A stretch of 64,000 bases of DNA from Natronolimnohabitans innermongolicus JCM 12255 (GCF_000337215.1 NZ_AOHZ01000011.1:1-64000); one strand, 5' to 3'; shown: positions 48,748 through 57,938, counted from the first letter of the stretch. Numbers and translations are program-made. The notes: a model not told the origin generated them from the sequence alone.

Positions 48748-49590
48748 TCAGAAAACCTTCTCGAGAATCGTCTCGACGGCCTCGGTCTGGACGACCTCGT
48801 AGGGCACGCGCATCGGCGAAATCGAGACGTTGCCCTCGAGCAGGGCGTGACGGTCCGTATCCTCGGGGTCGGGGATGTCCCGGTTGGCCATCTGCTGCCA
48901 GAGGCGGTTGGTCAGCTGGAAGCCGCCGTCTTCCATCGCGGCGTCCATCTCGTAGACCTCCGTCGGGCGGGTGAGCTCGTAGCCGACGGCCTCGACGTCC
49001 GGTCGAGGGACGTTGACGTTCAGGTAGTCGATCCGATCGAAGAGGCCGGTGTCTGGCGTCTCCCGGACGAGTTCGGCGGCGACCTCGCCCGCGCGCTCGA
49101 AGTCTGCCGGCTCGAGGTCGCCCTCGAGGCCGAGCGTGTCCATCGAAACGGCGATCGACGGCGTGTCGAGGAAGGCGGCCTCCATGGCGGCGCTGACGGT
49201 CCCCGAGCGCGAGAAGACGTAGGCGCCGAGGTTCGCGCCGGCGTTACAGCCCGAGACGACGAGGTCGGGATCGGTCTCGAGGGCGTTGACGCCGACGATG
49301 GCGCAGTCACAGGGGGTGCCGCGGACGGCGTAGCCCAGTTCGTGGTCGACGTGGGGAACCGGCGAGGTGAACATCCCGTCGGCCATGCTGGTCGTCAGTT
49401 CGAGGTCGTCGCCCTCCGAGACCGTGCGCCCGTAAGAGAGCGAGCGCCCGACCGCGCTCTGATTGCTGTCGGGGGCGATAACGGTGACCGAAGCGACCTC
49501 GGTGAGCGCGTCGTACAGCGCCCGAATGCCCGGCGCGTCGATCCCGTCGTCGTTCGTCAGGAGGATTTCTGGCTGATCGTCCGCGTGCAT
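48748..49590 (-). CDS. surE: 5-prime/3-prime-nucleotidase SurE
   Basis: A 280-residue SurE, a metal-dependent phosphatase for nucleoside monophosphates and short polyphosphates. The NDDGIDAPGIRAL motif at residue 13 holds the metal-binding Asp pair. The SNQSAVGRSLSYG loop near 42 and VVSGCNAGANLGAYVFSRSG near 115 complete the site. The C-terminal half (YLNVNVPRPDVEAVGYELTR) fits the family. Length is normal. ATG at 49590; no operon partner beyond the downstream DUF2103 gene. Confidence 0.95.
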   Translation of the reverse strand: MHADDQPEILLTNDDGIDAPGIRALYDALTEVASVTVIAPDSNQSAVGRSLSYGRTVSEGDDLELTTSMADGMFTSPVPHVDHELGYAVRGTPCDCAIVGVNALETDPDLVVSGCNAGANLGAYVFSRSGTVSAAMEAAFLDTPSIAVSMDTLGLEGDLEPADFERAGEVAAELVRETPDTGLFDRIDYLNVNVPRPDVEAVGYELTRPTEVYEMDAAMEDGGFQLTNRLWQQMANRDIPDPEDTDRHALLEGNVSISPMRVPYEVVQTEAVETILEKVF

Positions 49591-49661
49591 ACCAGCAGGG
49601 TTAGGGCTCGCGGTGGATACGAGTATCTATTCTGAATGTATTCTGCATGACGCTTACTCGC

Positions 49662-50105
49662 TCACGTCGGTATCGCTTCGGCCAGTTTCGCTCCACAGGC
49701 GCGACAGTACCGCGACCCCTCGGAGACGACGGCCTCGCACTCGGGACAGGCGATCGCGTCGCTCCCGGTGCCGACCGACGTCCCTCGAGACGTCCCCTCG
49801 AGGTCGTCGCCACAAACGTGACAGTAGTCGGCCGCGTCGTTGACGTCGGCGCCACAGGACGGACAGACGGCCAGGTCCTCCCAGAGCACCGTCCGCCGCG
49901 AGTTCGAGACGTAGTTGTAGGCGGCCCAGAGGAGGTTGCCGATCCCCATCGTCCACCAGATCGTAAGTAGCGCGACGAGGACGTGCGATCCGACGGAGCC
50001 GAACTCGCGGTCGACCATCACTACGCGGTCGCGGTCCTCGTCTTCGATCGTCCAGCCCTCGGCCACGAGGTCGTCGATTCGTCGTTGCAGATCCGTACTT
50101 CGCAT
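49662..50105 (-). CDS. Membrane protein with two C-terminal zinc ribbons
   Basis: A 147-residue protein. Residues 1-35 are soluble (RRIDDLVAEGWTIEDEDRDR), 38-60 form one membrane helix (VLVALLTIWWTMGIGNLLWA), then two double-Cys zinc ribbons: CPSC/CHVC near 81-97 and CPEC/CRAC near 119-137. The layout is that of many haloarchaeal double-zinc-ribbon proteins. The ribbons probably face the cytoplasm and bind protein or nucleic acid. Function unknown. Confidence 0.75.
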   Translation of the reverse strand: MRSTDLQRRIDDLVAEGWTIEDEDRDRVVMVDREFGSVGSHVLVALLTIWWTMGIGNLLWAAYNYVSNSRRTVLWEDLAVCPSCGADVNDAADYCHVCGDDLEGTSRGTSVGTGSDAIACPECEAVVSEGSRYCRACGAKLAEAIPT

Positions 50106-50277
50106 GCGGCGATTAGTACTCGAGAGACCAAAAGTCAGCAGTCAGGCCGCTTAAACTGTCTGACTCGAGACGATCCGCCCGGAAGCGATCGACTCAATCA
50201 CCGAACACCACCGCGACGATCGGGGCACCCGGTTCACTTCGGAGCGTCGCTCCCCGGAGATAGCGGTTTGGCTCCCG

Positions 50278-50832
50278 GTGGTGTACCGCCCGCCAGTGCT
50301 CGAACTCGCAACCGCTGTCGACCCGGCATCGTTCGGCCTGCTGACAGCGGTCGCACAGACTGATCCCGGCGTGGATATCGACGTCAGTACCGGCGATGGC
50401 CTTTTCGGCGGTGCTATCGGCTCGTTCGCGACCGTGCTGGTCGTCGGTGCCATCATGATCGCGCTCGCGCCCGACTACGTCGAGCGGCTGATGGCGGCTA
50501 TCGCTGCCGAGCCCGTCGAGTCTTTCGGTTACGGGATCGTCTCGCTGTTCGGCCTCGGCCTCTTGATCCTCGCGCTCGTCATCACGATCGTCGGCATTCT
50601 GGTCGTCCTACCGCTGATGTTGCTGGCGTACCTGTTGTGGGCGATCGGCGCTGCAATCGCGTACCTCGCGATCGCCGACCGGCTGATCGGTCGGACGGGC
50701 AGCTGGCTCCCGGCACTGCTCGTCGCCGCCACGATCAGCGGCGCGCTCGCGCTGACCGGGATCGGCGGCCTGCTCTCGCTGTGTATCGGCGCCGCGGGCT
50801 TCGGTGCGGTGATCCGGGACTACGCCGGCTGA
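50278..50832 (+). CDS. Four-span membrane protein of unknown function
   Basis: A 184-residue protein with hydrophobic segments at about 48-68 (SFATVLVVGAIMIALAP), 85-125 (YGIVSLFGLGLLILALVITI and LVVLPLMLLAYLLWAIG), and 140-180. Gly-rich, with the charged segment DYVERLMAAIAAEPVESFGY between the first two. It resembles C-terminal membrane regions of haloarchaeal bactofilin-associated proteins, but no bactofilin gene is adjacent. It starts with GTG. An 82-bp hairpin element begins at its stop. Confidence 0.65.
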   Translation: MVYRPPVLELATAVDPASFGLLTAVAQTDPGVDIDVSTGDGLFGGAIGSFATVLVVGAIMIALAPDYVERLMAAIAAEPVESFGYGIVSLFGLGLLILALVITIVGILVVLPLMLLAYLLWAIGAAIAYLAIADRLIGRTGSWLPALLVAATISGALALTGIGGLLSLCIGAAGFGAVIRDYAG

Positions 50833-50913
50833 TACGGATTGCTGTCCCGATGTATCGGCGCAACCGCCGCCCGGGTCGCGGGTGCGCCGGAACTGACGGA
50901 CAGCAAACCGTAT
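50832..50913. repeat. 82-bp hairpin element, copy 1
   Basis: Outer arms ATACGGATTGCTGTCC and GGACAGCAAACCGTAT pair except for one A-A mismatch after CGG. An inner stem CGGCGCAACC / GGGTGCGCCG follows. It starts at the stop codon of the preceding gene. A second 82-bp copy lies at 54265-54346 with compensating changes in the stem. Confidence 0.75.
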
Positions 50914-50945
50914 GAGAGTCTCGACTCGGACAACCGGTAACACAG

Positions 50946-51245
50946 CTAGAAAAACGGCAGATACCGCCCCACTCGAGCCCGTAGCGACGACTCGCGACGG
51001 ATCCGAAGCGTCGTCCCGTCGGCCTCGAAGACGGCGTCGCTCGCCGGAATACGCTCGCCGTCGGGGAGGCAGATCTCCTGTTCCCGTTCCGGAACGGTCC
51101 CGCCGGAGCTGGCGCCGAACAGCCACGGGGAGGGTCCCGCCGGCTCCGAAATCGGTTCGTCGTACTCGAGTTCGTACACCGTCTCGCCGTCGACCGTGCG
51201 TTTTCGCCAGTCGACGAGACTGCGGTCGTCGTTCGTGCCGATCAT
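50946..51245 (-). CDS. Haloarchaeal protein of unknown function
   Basis: A 99-residue protein: KRTVDGETVYELEYDEPISE, EICLPDGERIPASDAVFEAD and a basic C-terminus RARVGRYLPFF. Codon use is chromosomal. It looks like a small beta-rich protein. It is convergent with the membrane-protein gene at 50278, with the hairpin element between them, and divergent-in-context from truD, which lies downstream of it on the same strand order. No family recognised. Confidence 0.55.
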   Translation of the reverse strand: MIGTNDDRSLVDWRKRTVDGETVYELEYDEPISEPAGPSPWLFGASSGGTVPEREQEICLPDGERIPASDAVFEADGTTLRIRRESSLRARVGRYLPFF

Positions 51246-51348
51246 CGTTGTGGACGAGTCGTCGTGCGTCCATTCATCGCGGCCCCCATTCGACAGCCCC
51301 TATTCGACGAGCTATTGTGAACGTATCGCACGCGAAACGCATACCTCG

Positions 51349-52701
51349 TTAGCCAAGGTCGACCGGATCGACTTTCAGATACTCTCGCAGGAGCACCGTC
51401 GCGTACGACCCCTTCGGAAGCGCGAACTCGAGCGTCAACGGCTCCGTCTCGAGGCCGAGATGCGTCCGGACGAGGATCGCGCGTCGCGTGCCGGTCGAGT
51501 GGAACTCGCCGGGCAGGTCGAAGTCCGACTGCTCGAGTCCCAGTTCCTCGAGTACTTCGCGCTCGATCTCGCCCTGTTCGCCGTCGGCGAGATCGGTCTC
51601 GGTGCCGACGAGCGGCGCGGTGACGAACGCCCGGCCGCGCTCGCAGTGGCGCCGGACCGACCGCACCCGGCGCTCGTCGACCCGCTGGAGACGGTCGGTG
51701 TCGGGCAACTCGAGGTCGCCCGGTGCGTCGGTGTCGGAAAAACAGGCGACGTCGCCCTCGACGGGTTCGTCGAACGGCAGCCCCCGTTCGAGGCGCCGGG
51801 AGAGCATCAGGTTGAACGCGTACGACTGGGCGGCGTGGACGAACAGCCGCTGGAGGTTCGAGGGGAGTCGCTCGAGCGCGGCCCGGAAGTCCGCGGGCTC
51901 GGGCTCGCCGTCGACTTCGGCCATCCCGTGACAGAGCGAGCGCTCGTACCGGAGCCGGTTGGGGAAACGCTCGATGGCTTCCTGCCAGTCTTCGGTCTCC
52001 TCGACGAACTCGCGGGCGTCCTGCGTGCTCTCGGGTTCCGCGTCGGTCGGGTTGCCGAGGTAGGCCATCACCGCGCCCTTCCAGTCGCCGCGGACGATCT
52101 CGAGGCCGACCTCGTGAGTGACCGGGCGACGGCTGCCGAAGCGCTGCTGACCGAAGAAGTTGGGGACGCCGACGGAGACTCCATCCGAGTCCGAATCGGA
52201 GTCGAGCCCGCCGAACGCGTGCAGTTCGTCCGTGATCTCGCGGGCGTTTTCGGGCGCGTCGGGGTCGCTGACGACCAGTTCGAACTCGTTGCCCGCCAGA
52301 TCGCCGAACTCGAGGGATCGGCCGGCGCGACCGAGCACCTCGAGGTCGGCGCCGTCGACGTCCGGCAGGTCTCCGGGATCGGCGCCGTAGACCGAGAACA
52401 GCTGCGTCGTCACCGCGTACTTGTCCTTCGTACCGGCCCAGTTGACCCGCTCTCGAGAGCAGCCGAGCGCGTCCGAAAGCCGACTCGCGAAGTCGTTCGT
52501 GTCCCAGCCCGACAGCGTCGCCCGAAAGACGAGATGTGGGTAGGCGTCCGTGGTCGCGTCGACGGGTTCGGTGTCGAAGCGCTCGAGTTCGCGCACGCGG
52601 AAGTGCTCGTCGTCCTCGCGCAGGTGGCCGCCGACGCCGTCGGCGTCGGTGACGTAGTGGTCCATGCCGACGGCCTGCTCGGTGGGGTGTGCCGGGCGCA
52701 T
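51349..52701 (-). CDS. truD: tRNA pseudouridine synthase TruD
   Basis: A 450-residue TruD-family pseudouridine synthase, which in archaea modifies tRNA position 13 and is linked to position 35 in some substrates. The catalytic Asp lies in [14 protein letters not shown] near residue 90. The family signature [20 protein letters not shown] is near 190, and the insertion TRUD domain follows. The C-terminus [16 protein letters not shown] is standard. The start [17 protein letters not shown] at 52701 was chosen; longer starts add Arg-rich non-conserved sequence. pth2 is nearby upstream, as in other haloarchaea. Confidence 0.95.
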   Translation of the reverse strand: MRPAHPTEQAVGMDHYVTDADGVGGHLREDDEHFRVRELERFDTEPVDATTDAYPHLVFRATLSGWDTNDFASRLSDALGCSRERVNWAGTKDKYAVTTQLFSVYGADPGDLPDVDGADLEVLGRAGRSLEFGDLAGNEFELVVSDPDAPENAREITDELHAFGGLDSDSDSDGVSVGVPNFFGQQRFGSRRPVTHEVGLEIVRGDWKGAVMAYLGNPTDAEPESTQDAREFVEETEDWQEAIERFPNRLRYERSLCHGMAEVDGEPEPADFRAALERLPSNLQRLFVHAAQSYAFNLMLSRRLERGLPFDEPVEGDVACFSDTDAPGDLELPDTDRLQRVDERRVRSVRRHCERGRAFVTAPLVGTETDLADGEQGEIEREVLEELGLEQSDFDLPGEFHSTGTRRAILVRTHLGLETEPLTLEFALPKGSYATVLLREYLKVDPVDLG

Positions 52702-52915
52702 GTAGATACCGGCGGTTGGACCGCCGGGAATAAATCGGTTCGTTCTCGCGGGCGACCGGGCGACTCGAGGCTGGTGCGACCGAGAGACGAGAGGGACGCA
52801 GACGCGACGGAGGGGCGAACGCGACACAGACGCCACTCGAGCGAGCCCCGCGGCACGCAGGCGCATGTGTCGAAGTTACGGTGATTCAGACCGTTTGTCC
52901 AGTCGGTGTCAGTCC

Positions 52916-53155
52916 ATGTGCGCGCGCTTCACGGACGACGACGAGGGAAAACAGGTCGTCAACGCCAACGGCGAGCGGATCGGTATCGTTGAATCGGTCG
53001 ATGCGGGGACGCCCTACGTCAACCCCAACCCCGACGTGACGGATAGTATCAAAACGGCGCTCGGCTGGGGAGATGCGGACGAGGAGACGTACGTCCTCGA
53101 TACCGACGACGTCGAGGCGGTGACGGATCGGGAGATTCGGGTTCGGCGGCGCTGA
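52916..53155 (+). CDS. PRC-barrel-like protein
   Basis: A 79-residue protein: DEGKQVVNANGERIGIVESV, then GTPYVNPNPDVTDSIKTALG and a C-terminal VEAVTDREIRVRR. The strand pattern matches the PRC-barrel fold common in haloarchaea. It is a clear paralogue of the 96-residue protein at 53458-53748 (shared order: EGK, GERIGIV, YVNPNP/YVDPEP, DREIRV/DSELRV). ATG at 52916. Confidence 0.75.
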   Translation: MCARFTDDDEGKQVVNANGERIGIVESVDAGTPYVNPNPDVTDSIKTALGWGDADEETYVLDTDDVEAVTDREIRVRRR

Positions 53156-53226
53156 TCGTCGGCTTCGGATCGTCCGAGCGGAACCGCTACCGAAATCCGT
53201 ATTGAGCATCGTGCGAACGGTCAGGT

Positions 53227-53469
53227 ATGGACGTCACAGCGATCCGACAGGCCATCGGTCTCGCGATCGGCTTCACCGTCGGTCTCGCGCTCGTCGCGCT
53301 CGCTACCGGCGACCTGCCGGACTCGAGTTTCCTCTTCGGACTCCTCCTCGCGCCGCTCGTGGTGCTCGCGCTCTCGCGTATCGACGGGCCGCTGAACGAA
53401 CGGGCTGGAAAAGTCGGTGCGATCGTCGTCTCGGCCGTTCTCGTCGGCGCGGCGCTCTTACTCGTCTGA
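53227..53469 (+). CDS. Small two- or three-span membrane protein
   Basis: An 80-residue protein with hydrophobic stretches AIGLAIGFTVGLALVALATG, FLFGLLLAPLVVLALSRI and VGAIVVSAVLVGAALLLV. It lies between the two PRC-barrel paralogues; its last 12 bases overlap the end of the second, on the opposite strand. Function unknown. Confidence 0.65.
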   Translation: MDVTAIRQAIGLAIGFTVGLALVALATGDLPDSSFLFGLLLAPLVVLALSRIDGPLNERAGKVGAIVVSAVLVGAALLLV

Positions 53470-53748
53470 GCGGTCCTCGCTTTCGTCCTCGTCGGCCTCG
53501 CTGCTCAGGTCGGCGTCGACGCGCAGTTCCGAATCCGTCACCGTCACGACGTTCTCGCTCGGAATCTCGAGGTCGTCTTCGCCCGCGCTGCCGCGGCCGA
53601 GGCTCTGGAGCCACGCGTTTGTGAGACTCGGCTCGGGGTCAACGTACGCGACCTGCTCGATGGGATCGATTTCGGTGACGATTCCGATCTGTTCGCCGCG
53701 GACGTCCATCAGAAACTTCCCTTCGTCGGTCTCGGAGAGTACGGTCAT
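53458..53748 (-). CDS. PRC-barrel-like protein
   Basis: A 96-residue protein: DEGKFLMDVRGEQIGIVTEI, QVAYVDPEPSLTNAWLQSLG and VVTVTDSELRV, followed by an acidic Ser/Glu/Asp tail. Paralogue of the protein at 52916 on the opposite strand. PRC-barrel proteins often bind RNA or regulatory partners. ATG at 53748. Confidence 0.75.
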   Translation of the reverse strand: MTVLSETDEGKFLMDVRGEQIGIVTEIDPIEQVAYVDPEPSLTNAWLQSLGRGSAGEDDLEIPSENVVTVTDSELRVDADLSSEADEDESEDRSDE

Positions 53749-53845
53749 TGTATTCTACTGTAGGATATCACAGACAAATAACTGTTTGCGATACTCCGGC
53801 GATCCGGGACCGTCGGCTGACTGTCGACGTTCGGCCCGGTACGTC

Positions 53846-54184
53846 TCAGAACAGGGAGAGTTCGCCCGTTACGCTGTCCACCCGGTCGTCGCTCGCTGGT
53901 CCGACAGCCAGCGCGGTAACCGTGCCGGGCTCGAGTTGCGTGTGACCGGCGTCTTTGACGACCGCGTTCGGGATTCCCTTGCTGTCGGCGATCGCCGAGA
54001 GTTCGTGGAGTTGGCGCTCGCTCTCACCTTTGAGGACGACCTTCTTCTGGCCGCCCTGTTTCCACTGGCTGCGGAGCTGGTCGTCGGCCTTCTCGTAGGC
54101 CGATAGCGAGGCGTGTGCGACCTGTGCGGCGAGTTTCCCCTGTCCCATTCCGACGTCGGTTCGCGCGACGATGGCCTGTTTCAT
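53846..54184 (-). CDS. pth2: Peptidyl-tRNA hydrolase Pth2
   Basis: A 112-residue archaeal/eukaryotic-type peptidyl-tRNA hydrolase, releasing tRNA from stalled peptidyl-tRNA. Diagnostic segments: [20 protein letters not shown] near 11-30, [16 protein letters not shown] near 47-62 and [20 protein letters not shown] near 75-94. The length is normal. ATG at 54184. Close to truD, a common haloarchaeal neighbourhood. Confidence 0.97.
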   Translation of the reverse strand: MKQAIVARTDVGMGQGKLAAQVAHASLSAYEKADDQLRSQWKQGGQKKVVLKGESERQLHELSAIADSKGIPNAVVKDAGHTQLEPGTVTALAVGPASDDRVDSVTGELSLF

Positions 54185-54264
54185 ACGCCGACACTCGAGT
54201 CCGATCGATAAAGCGGCGGCGATCCGTCAGAGCGAGTTACACAGCCGGTGTTCGCCGCCGTCTG

Positions 54265-54346
54265 ATACGGACTGCTGTAAGTCATTGACGGAGCGACCGC
54301 AGGAGGGCGCGTGGTCGCTCCGGTAAATCGTTACAGCAGACCGTAT
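54265..54346. repeat. 82-bp hairpin element, copy 2
   Basis: Outer arms ATACGGACTGCTGTAA and TTACAGCAGACCGTAT pair except for one A-A mismatch in the same place as copy 1. The inner stem GGAGCGACC / GGTCGCTCC is perfect but different in sequence from copy 1. It lies between pth2 and the DsbA-like gene. Confidence 0.75.
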
Positions 54347-54405
54347 GAATCGGCCCGCGTTCCGCGGACGATACGTATTTGCATCGGGCGTCGTTAGCCG
54401 ACGGT

Positions 54406-55008
54406 ATGCGATACACGCGACGCGCGGTACTGGGAACGGCGGCAGTCGCCGGACTCGGTACCGTCGCTGGCTGTCTTGGCAGTGGCGATCCCCCGGAGGC
54501 CCCGGTCGCCGGCGATCCGGACGCGGACGTGACTGTCACCGTCTACGAAGACTTCTCCTGTCCGTACTGTCGTGACTTTAAACTCGACATCGTGCCGCAA
54601 CTCGAGGAGGCGTACCTCGAACCGGAGACGATCCGCTACGAACACCGGAACTTTCCGGTTCCGGTCGATAACTGGTCGCTGCCGGTCGCCAACGCGGCCC
54701 GCGACGTCTTCGAAGAGTCGGGTAGCGACGACTTCTGGACGTTCACCACCGAGATCTACGAACACCTCGATGCCTACTCCTACGACGTAATCGAGCAGGT
54801 GGCCGACGACGTCGGCGCGGACGGCTCGGCAGTTCGCGAGGCCGCCGAAGACGAGGCACACGAGTCGACGATCGAAGACGACCGGTCCTACGCGGAGTCG
54901 GAAGGCGTCGAGGGGACACCGACCGTTTTCGTCGACGGCGAACAGGTGACCCTCCAGGAACTCTCCTTCGAGCAGGTCGCCGCGCCGATCGAGGACGCCC
55001 TCGAGTAA
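54406..55008 (+). CDS. DsbA-like thiol-disulfide lipoprotein
   Basis: A 200-residue exported thioredoxin-fold protein. The N-terminus has a Tat-type RRAVLG and a lipobox VAGC (Cys at about 22). The active site is SCPYC near 49, with the cis-Pro in EGTPTVFVDG near 180 and the helical insertion in between, as in DsbA/Frn2 proteins. It probably oxidises or isomerises disulfides outside the membrane. ATG at 54406; a short MITE-like hairpin lies upstream. Confidence 0.92.
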   Translation: MRYTRRAVLGTAAVAGLGTVAGCLGSGDPPEAPVAGDPDADVTVTVYEDFSCPYCRDFKLDIVPQLEEAYLEPETIRYEHRNFPVPVDNWSLPVANAARDVFEESGSDDFWTFTTEIYEHLDAYSYDVIEQVADDVGADGSAVREAAEDEAHESTIEDDRSYAESEGVEGTPTVFVDGEQVTLQELSFEQVAAPIEDALE

Positions 55009-55086
55009 CGGGACGGAAGGGGTCGATTCGATCGAGGCGCGACGGCACGTCAGACGCCGTATCGCCGTCATACCGCCACAACAGCT

Positions 55087-55902
55087 TCAGTGGACGATCT
55101 CGCTCTCGAGTCCGAGCCGTCGCTCCGTTCGCCTGGCCTCCGGCCCCGCCTCGACGAGGGTCGGCTCGGTTGCCGGCTCCGAGAACCGATCCGGATCGGG
55201 GTCGACGGATTCGAACAGGGCCGAAAACGTCGAGCCGCGCCGTCCGCCCGCCGTGAGTATGCCGCCGTACTTGCGCTCCTCGAAGGTCGTTTCGTCGGGG
55301 TGGGGAAACTCCTCGCGAGCGAGTTCCGTCTCCGATCGCAGATACTCCGCTGCGCGGCGCTGTGAGTACTGGCTCTCCTGGTGATACCGCTCGAGGTACG
55401 CGTCGGGGAGTTCCTCGTCGCAGTGTTCGGGCGACTCGTAGTGGACGGCTCCGGGTGCGGTGAACCCGCTCGCGAAGCGAATGTTCAGCGTGAAGCTGTC
55501 GGGGTAGCGAACCAACAACGGTGCGTACACCATCTCCGTGACGGTGGCCCACTGCTGGATGCGCCAGATCCCCTCGAGGAAGTACGCGGTGACCTCGGCG
55601 ATCGAGTCCTCTCGTTCGCCGCGGAAGTACGCCATCGCGACCTCCTCGTAGTCTTCGCCCGCGATCTGTCTGAGACGCCGTTCGAAGCTCTCGACTGCGT
55701 AGTCGAGCCCTTCTTCGTAGGCCGTCAACAGCGGGACGTCGGGATCGGCAAGCAGGTCCGCCTTCCGTTCCTGTGATGCCACGATCGTCGTGACGTTCTT
55801 GTGGAAGAGCCGCTCGGCGTCCTCGTCGGGCAGCGGAATTCTGACCGCCCGCTGGTGCAACACGCCCGCATCGCCGTGGAACCGTTCCTGCTGCCGTGCC
55901 AT
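55087..55902 (-). CDS. Haloarchaeal protein of unknown function
   Basis: A 271-residue mostly helical protein: HKNVTTIVASQERKADLLAD, YEEGLDYAVESFERRLRQIA, EVTAYFLEGIWRIQQWATVT and HYESPEHCDEELPDAYLERY. It has no signal peptide or membrane span. Conserved aromatic and acidic residues suggest an enzyme or binding protein, but no family was recognised. ATG at 55902 gives MARQQERFHG; a longer in-frame start extends into dcd promoter sequence. Divergent from dcd. Confidence 0.6.
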   Translation of the reverse strand: MARQQERFHGDAGVLHQRAVRIPLPDEDAERLFHKNVTTIVASQERKADLLADPDVPLLTAYEEGLDYAVESFERRLRQIAGEDYEEVAMAYFRGEREDSIAEVTAYFLEGIWRIQQWATVTEMVYAPLLVRYPDSFTLNIRFASGFTAPGAVHYESPEHCDEELPDAYLERYHQESQYSQRRAAEYLRSETELAREEFPHPDETTFEERKYGGILTAGGRRGSTFSALFESVDPDPDRFSEPATEPTLVEAGPEARRTERRLGLESEIVH

Positions 55903-56032
55903 ACAATGCCTTTCGACCGACAGCGTACAAATCGGTTCGGGCCGGACGCGAAATTCGCCGTCATCCCGGTGACCCTCATCTGCCGTCCGGATCCGTCGTG
56001 GCTCGAGTCCGAACTCCGAATCCGGATCGGAC

Positions 56033-56040
56033 GATTTAGG
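56033..56040 (+). promoter_or_regulatory. TATA-like element of dcd
   Basis: GATTTAGG centred about 30 bases before the ATG at 56066. Confidence 0.45.
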
Positions 56041-56065
56041 ACCCCGTGGCGCGCTCGTCTTCGAT

Positions 56066-56665
56066 ATGATCCTCTCCGACGCGGACATCCTCGCACGCCT
56101 CGAGGACGGCGACCTCGTCGTCGATCCTTTGGACGAACCGGAGCTACAGATCCAGCCCGCGAGCGTCGATCTCCGGCTGGGCCGGGAGTTCCTCGAGTTC
56201 CAGCGAACGAACATTCCCTGCATCCATCCGAACTCGGAACAGGAGGTCGACGACTACGTCACCGAGACGATAGTCGACGGAGACGACGACTTCATCTTGC
56301 ATCCGGGAGACTTCGTCCTCGGAACGACTCACGAGCGCGTCGAGATTCCGGCGGACCTGATCGCTCACGTTGAGGGCCGCTCTTCTTTGGGGCGTCTTGC
56401 CGTGGTAGTCCATGCCACAGCAGGTCTTTGCGATCCCGGATACAGAGGCCAGATTACCCTCGAGCTGTCGAATCTCGGCACCGCTCCCGTCGCGTTGACG
56501 CCCGGCATGCGGATCTCGCAGCTGACTTTCACGGAGCTCAAAACCGAGGCCGAACGTCCCTACGGCAGCGAGCGCGGCTCGAAGTACCAGGATCAGGCCG
56601 GCCCGCAAGCCTCCCGAATCCAGAGCGATCACGAGTTCGGCGGCGACCAACTCGAGGACGAGTAG
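56066..56665 (+). CDS. dcd: dCTP deaminase
   Basis: A 199-residue dCTP deaminase, supplying dUTP for dTMP synthesis; archaeal members can be bifunctional with dUTPase. The family motifs are [13 protein letters not shown] near 31, [20 protein letters not shown] near 105 and [17 protein letters not shown] near 125, which includes the catalytic Glu. The C-terminal lid is [19 protein letters not shown] at 56066 is standard. Monocistronic. Confidence 0.95.
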   Translation: MILSDADILARLEDGDLVVDPLDEPELQIQPASVDLRLGREFLEFQRTNIPCIHPNSEQEVDDYVTETIVDGDDDFILHPGDFVLGTTHERVEIPADLIAHVEGRSSLGRLAVVVHATAGLCDPGYRGQITLELSNLGTAPVALTPGMRISQLTFTELKTEAERPYGSERGSKYQDQAGPQASRIQSDHEFGGDQLEDE

Positions 56666-57031
56666 GAGCGAAATCCAATCGGTTCCGAACCGGGGATCGA
56701 CTGCGTCGAACTCCGGGCGTCGCGGACGGGTGCTTACCGCCGTGTGCTCGTGAATAGCCGACGGAGACAGCGCACCCGCTACTTCTCGTGGCGCCACGAG
56801 ATTCCACGTCCTCCGCAACCGATTCGCTCGCTCCGTTCGGTCGCTCACTCGTTCACCGGAAGGCGCGCGCCTTCCGAGCCCGCGTTCACTTCGTTCACGC
56901 GGACCTCGCGAATCGCGTCCCAGCGCGCCGACAGCGTGCTCGAGGTATCCACCAGGTCCCCTGCGGGTACGCTCCACGACACGACGTCGAGAGCCCACAA
57001 GTTATTCCGTCGGCGGTCGTAGGCGAACGTA
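56666..57031. other. Palindrome-rich intergenic region
   Basis: No gene in 366 bp. Contains part of the dispersed repeat (56802-56875), a perfect 18-bp palindrome GGAAGGCGCGCGCCTTCC near 56859-56876, an adjacent short hairpin GCGTTCAC...GTTCACGC, and at its right end the thiR promoter (AGTTATTCC near 57000). Confidence 0.55.
56802..56875 (+). repeat. Dispersed haloarchaeal repeat, partial copy 3
   Basis: TTCCACGTCCTCCGCAACCG and the following GATTCGCTCGCTC match the start of the copies at 36162-36275 and 36581-36697; the rest is replaced by a GC-rich palindrome. Confidence 0.5.
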
Positions 57032-57931
57032 ATGCAATTCGTCGAAGAGATCGTCGTCGACGAGTTCCTCCCGACGGTTCGGTCGCTGCTGGCCGGGGAA
57101 CTCCGCGACCGCGGACTCACCCAGAGCGAGGTCGCGGACGTCCTCGGAATCAGCCAGAGCGCCGTCTCGAAGTACGCTCACGGCGACGTCACCACGAACG
57201 ATCGCATCGTCGACGACGAGCGCGTCGAAACGCTCGTCGCCGAACTGGCCGACGGCCTCGCGTCGGGCGACATGACGCCCGTCCAGGCCTTGATCGAGAT
57301 CGAAGTCCTGATCCGCGAACTCGAGACCGGCGGCGACCTCCTCGCGCAACTCCACGAGGAGGCTGTTCCCGAACTCGCCGACCACGGCACGAGCTTTCGC
57401 GTCCACGACCCCGAGAGCGATCTGCGAACCAGCGAGCGCGTCCTCTCGTCGCTTCGGCGCGGACTGCGCATCCTCGAGAACACGAGCGGCTTCGCGACGC
57501 TGATCCCGGCGGTCGGCTCGAACCTCGTCGCCTGCACGCCCGATGCGACCGACGTCGACGACGTCGCCGGCGTTCCGGGCCGAATCTTCGACGTCAAGGG
57601 CCAGACGACGGTTCCCTCGGGACCCGAGTTCGGCGTCTCCGAACACGTCGCGACGGTCCTCCTCGCCGCGCGCGATCACGGGTCGGACGCCTCGGCGGCG
57701 ATCAACATCGCCTACGATCCCGACCTGCTCGGCGAGCTAACCGAGCAGGGCCACGTCACCGTCGAGTTCGACGAGGAGAGCGACGTCGCCTCGAGCGTCG
57801 GCGCCGCGATCGAGGAGAACCCGGAGGCGACGGTGTTCTACCAGACGGGCGGGATGGGAATCGAGCCGCTGATCTACGTCCTGGGTCCGGACGCGGAGTC
57901 GGTCGCGGACACCACGCGTTCGCTGCTCTGA
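57032..57931 (+). CDS. thiR: Thiamine-pathway regulator ThiR (HTH plus ThiN domain)
   Basis: A 299-residue regulator. The N-terminal helix-turn-helix is TQSEVADVLGISQSAVSKYA near residues 30-49. The C-terminal ThiN-like domain (about 125-299) contains VGSNLVACTPDATDVDDVAG, GRIFDVKG and YQTGGMGIEPLIYVLGPDA. ThiN is the archaeal thiamine-phosphate synthase fold; fused to an HTH it acts as a thiamine-phosphate-sensing repressor. The window also has thi4, a likely target, though not adjacent. TATA-like AGTTATTCC lies about 29 bases before the ATG. A methyltransferase gene follows at once. Confidence 0.88.
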   Translation: MQFVEEIVVDEFLPTVRSLLAGELRDRGLTQSEVADVLGISQSAVSKYAHGDVTTNDRIVDDERVETLVAELADGLASGDMTPVQALIEIEVLIRELETGGDLLAQLHEEAVPELADHGTSFRVHDPESDLRTSERVLSSLRRGLRILENTSGFATLIPAVGSNLVACTPDATDVDDVAGVPGRIFDVKGQTTVPSGPEFGVSEHVATVLLAARDHGSDASAAINIAYDPDLLGELTEQGHVTVEFDEESDVASSVGAAIEENPEATVFYQTGGMGIEPLIYVLGPDAESVADTTRSLL

Positions 57932-57938
57932 GGTGGAG

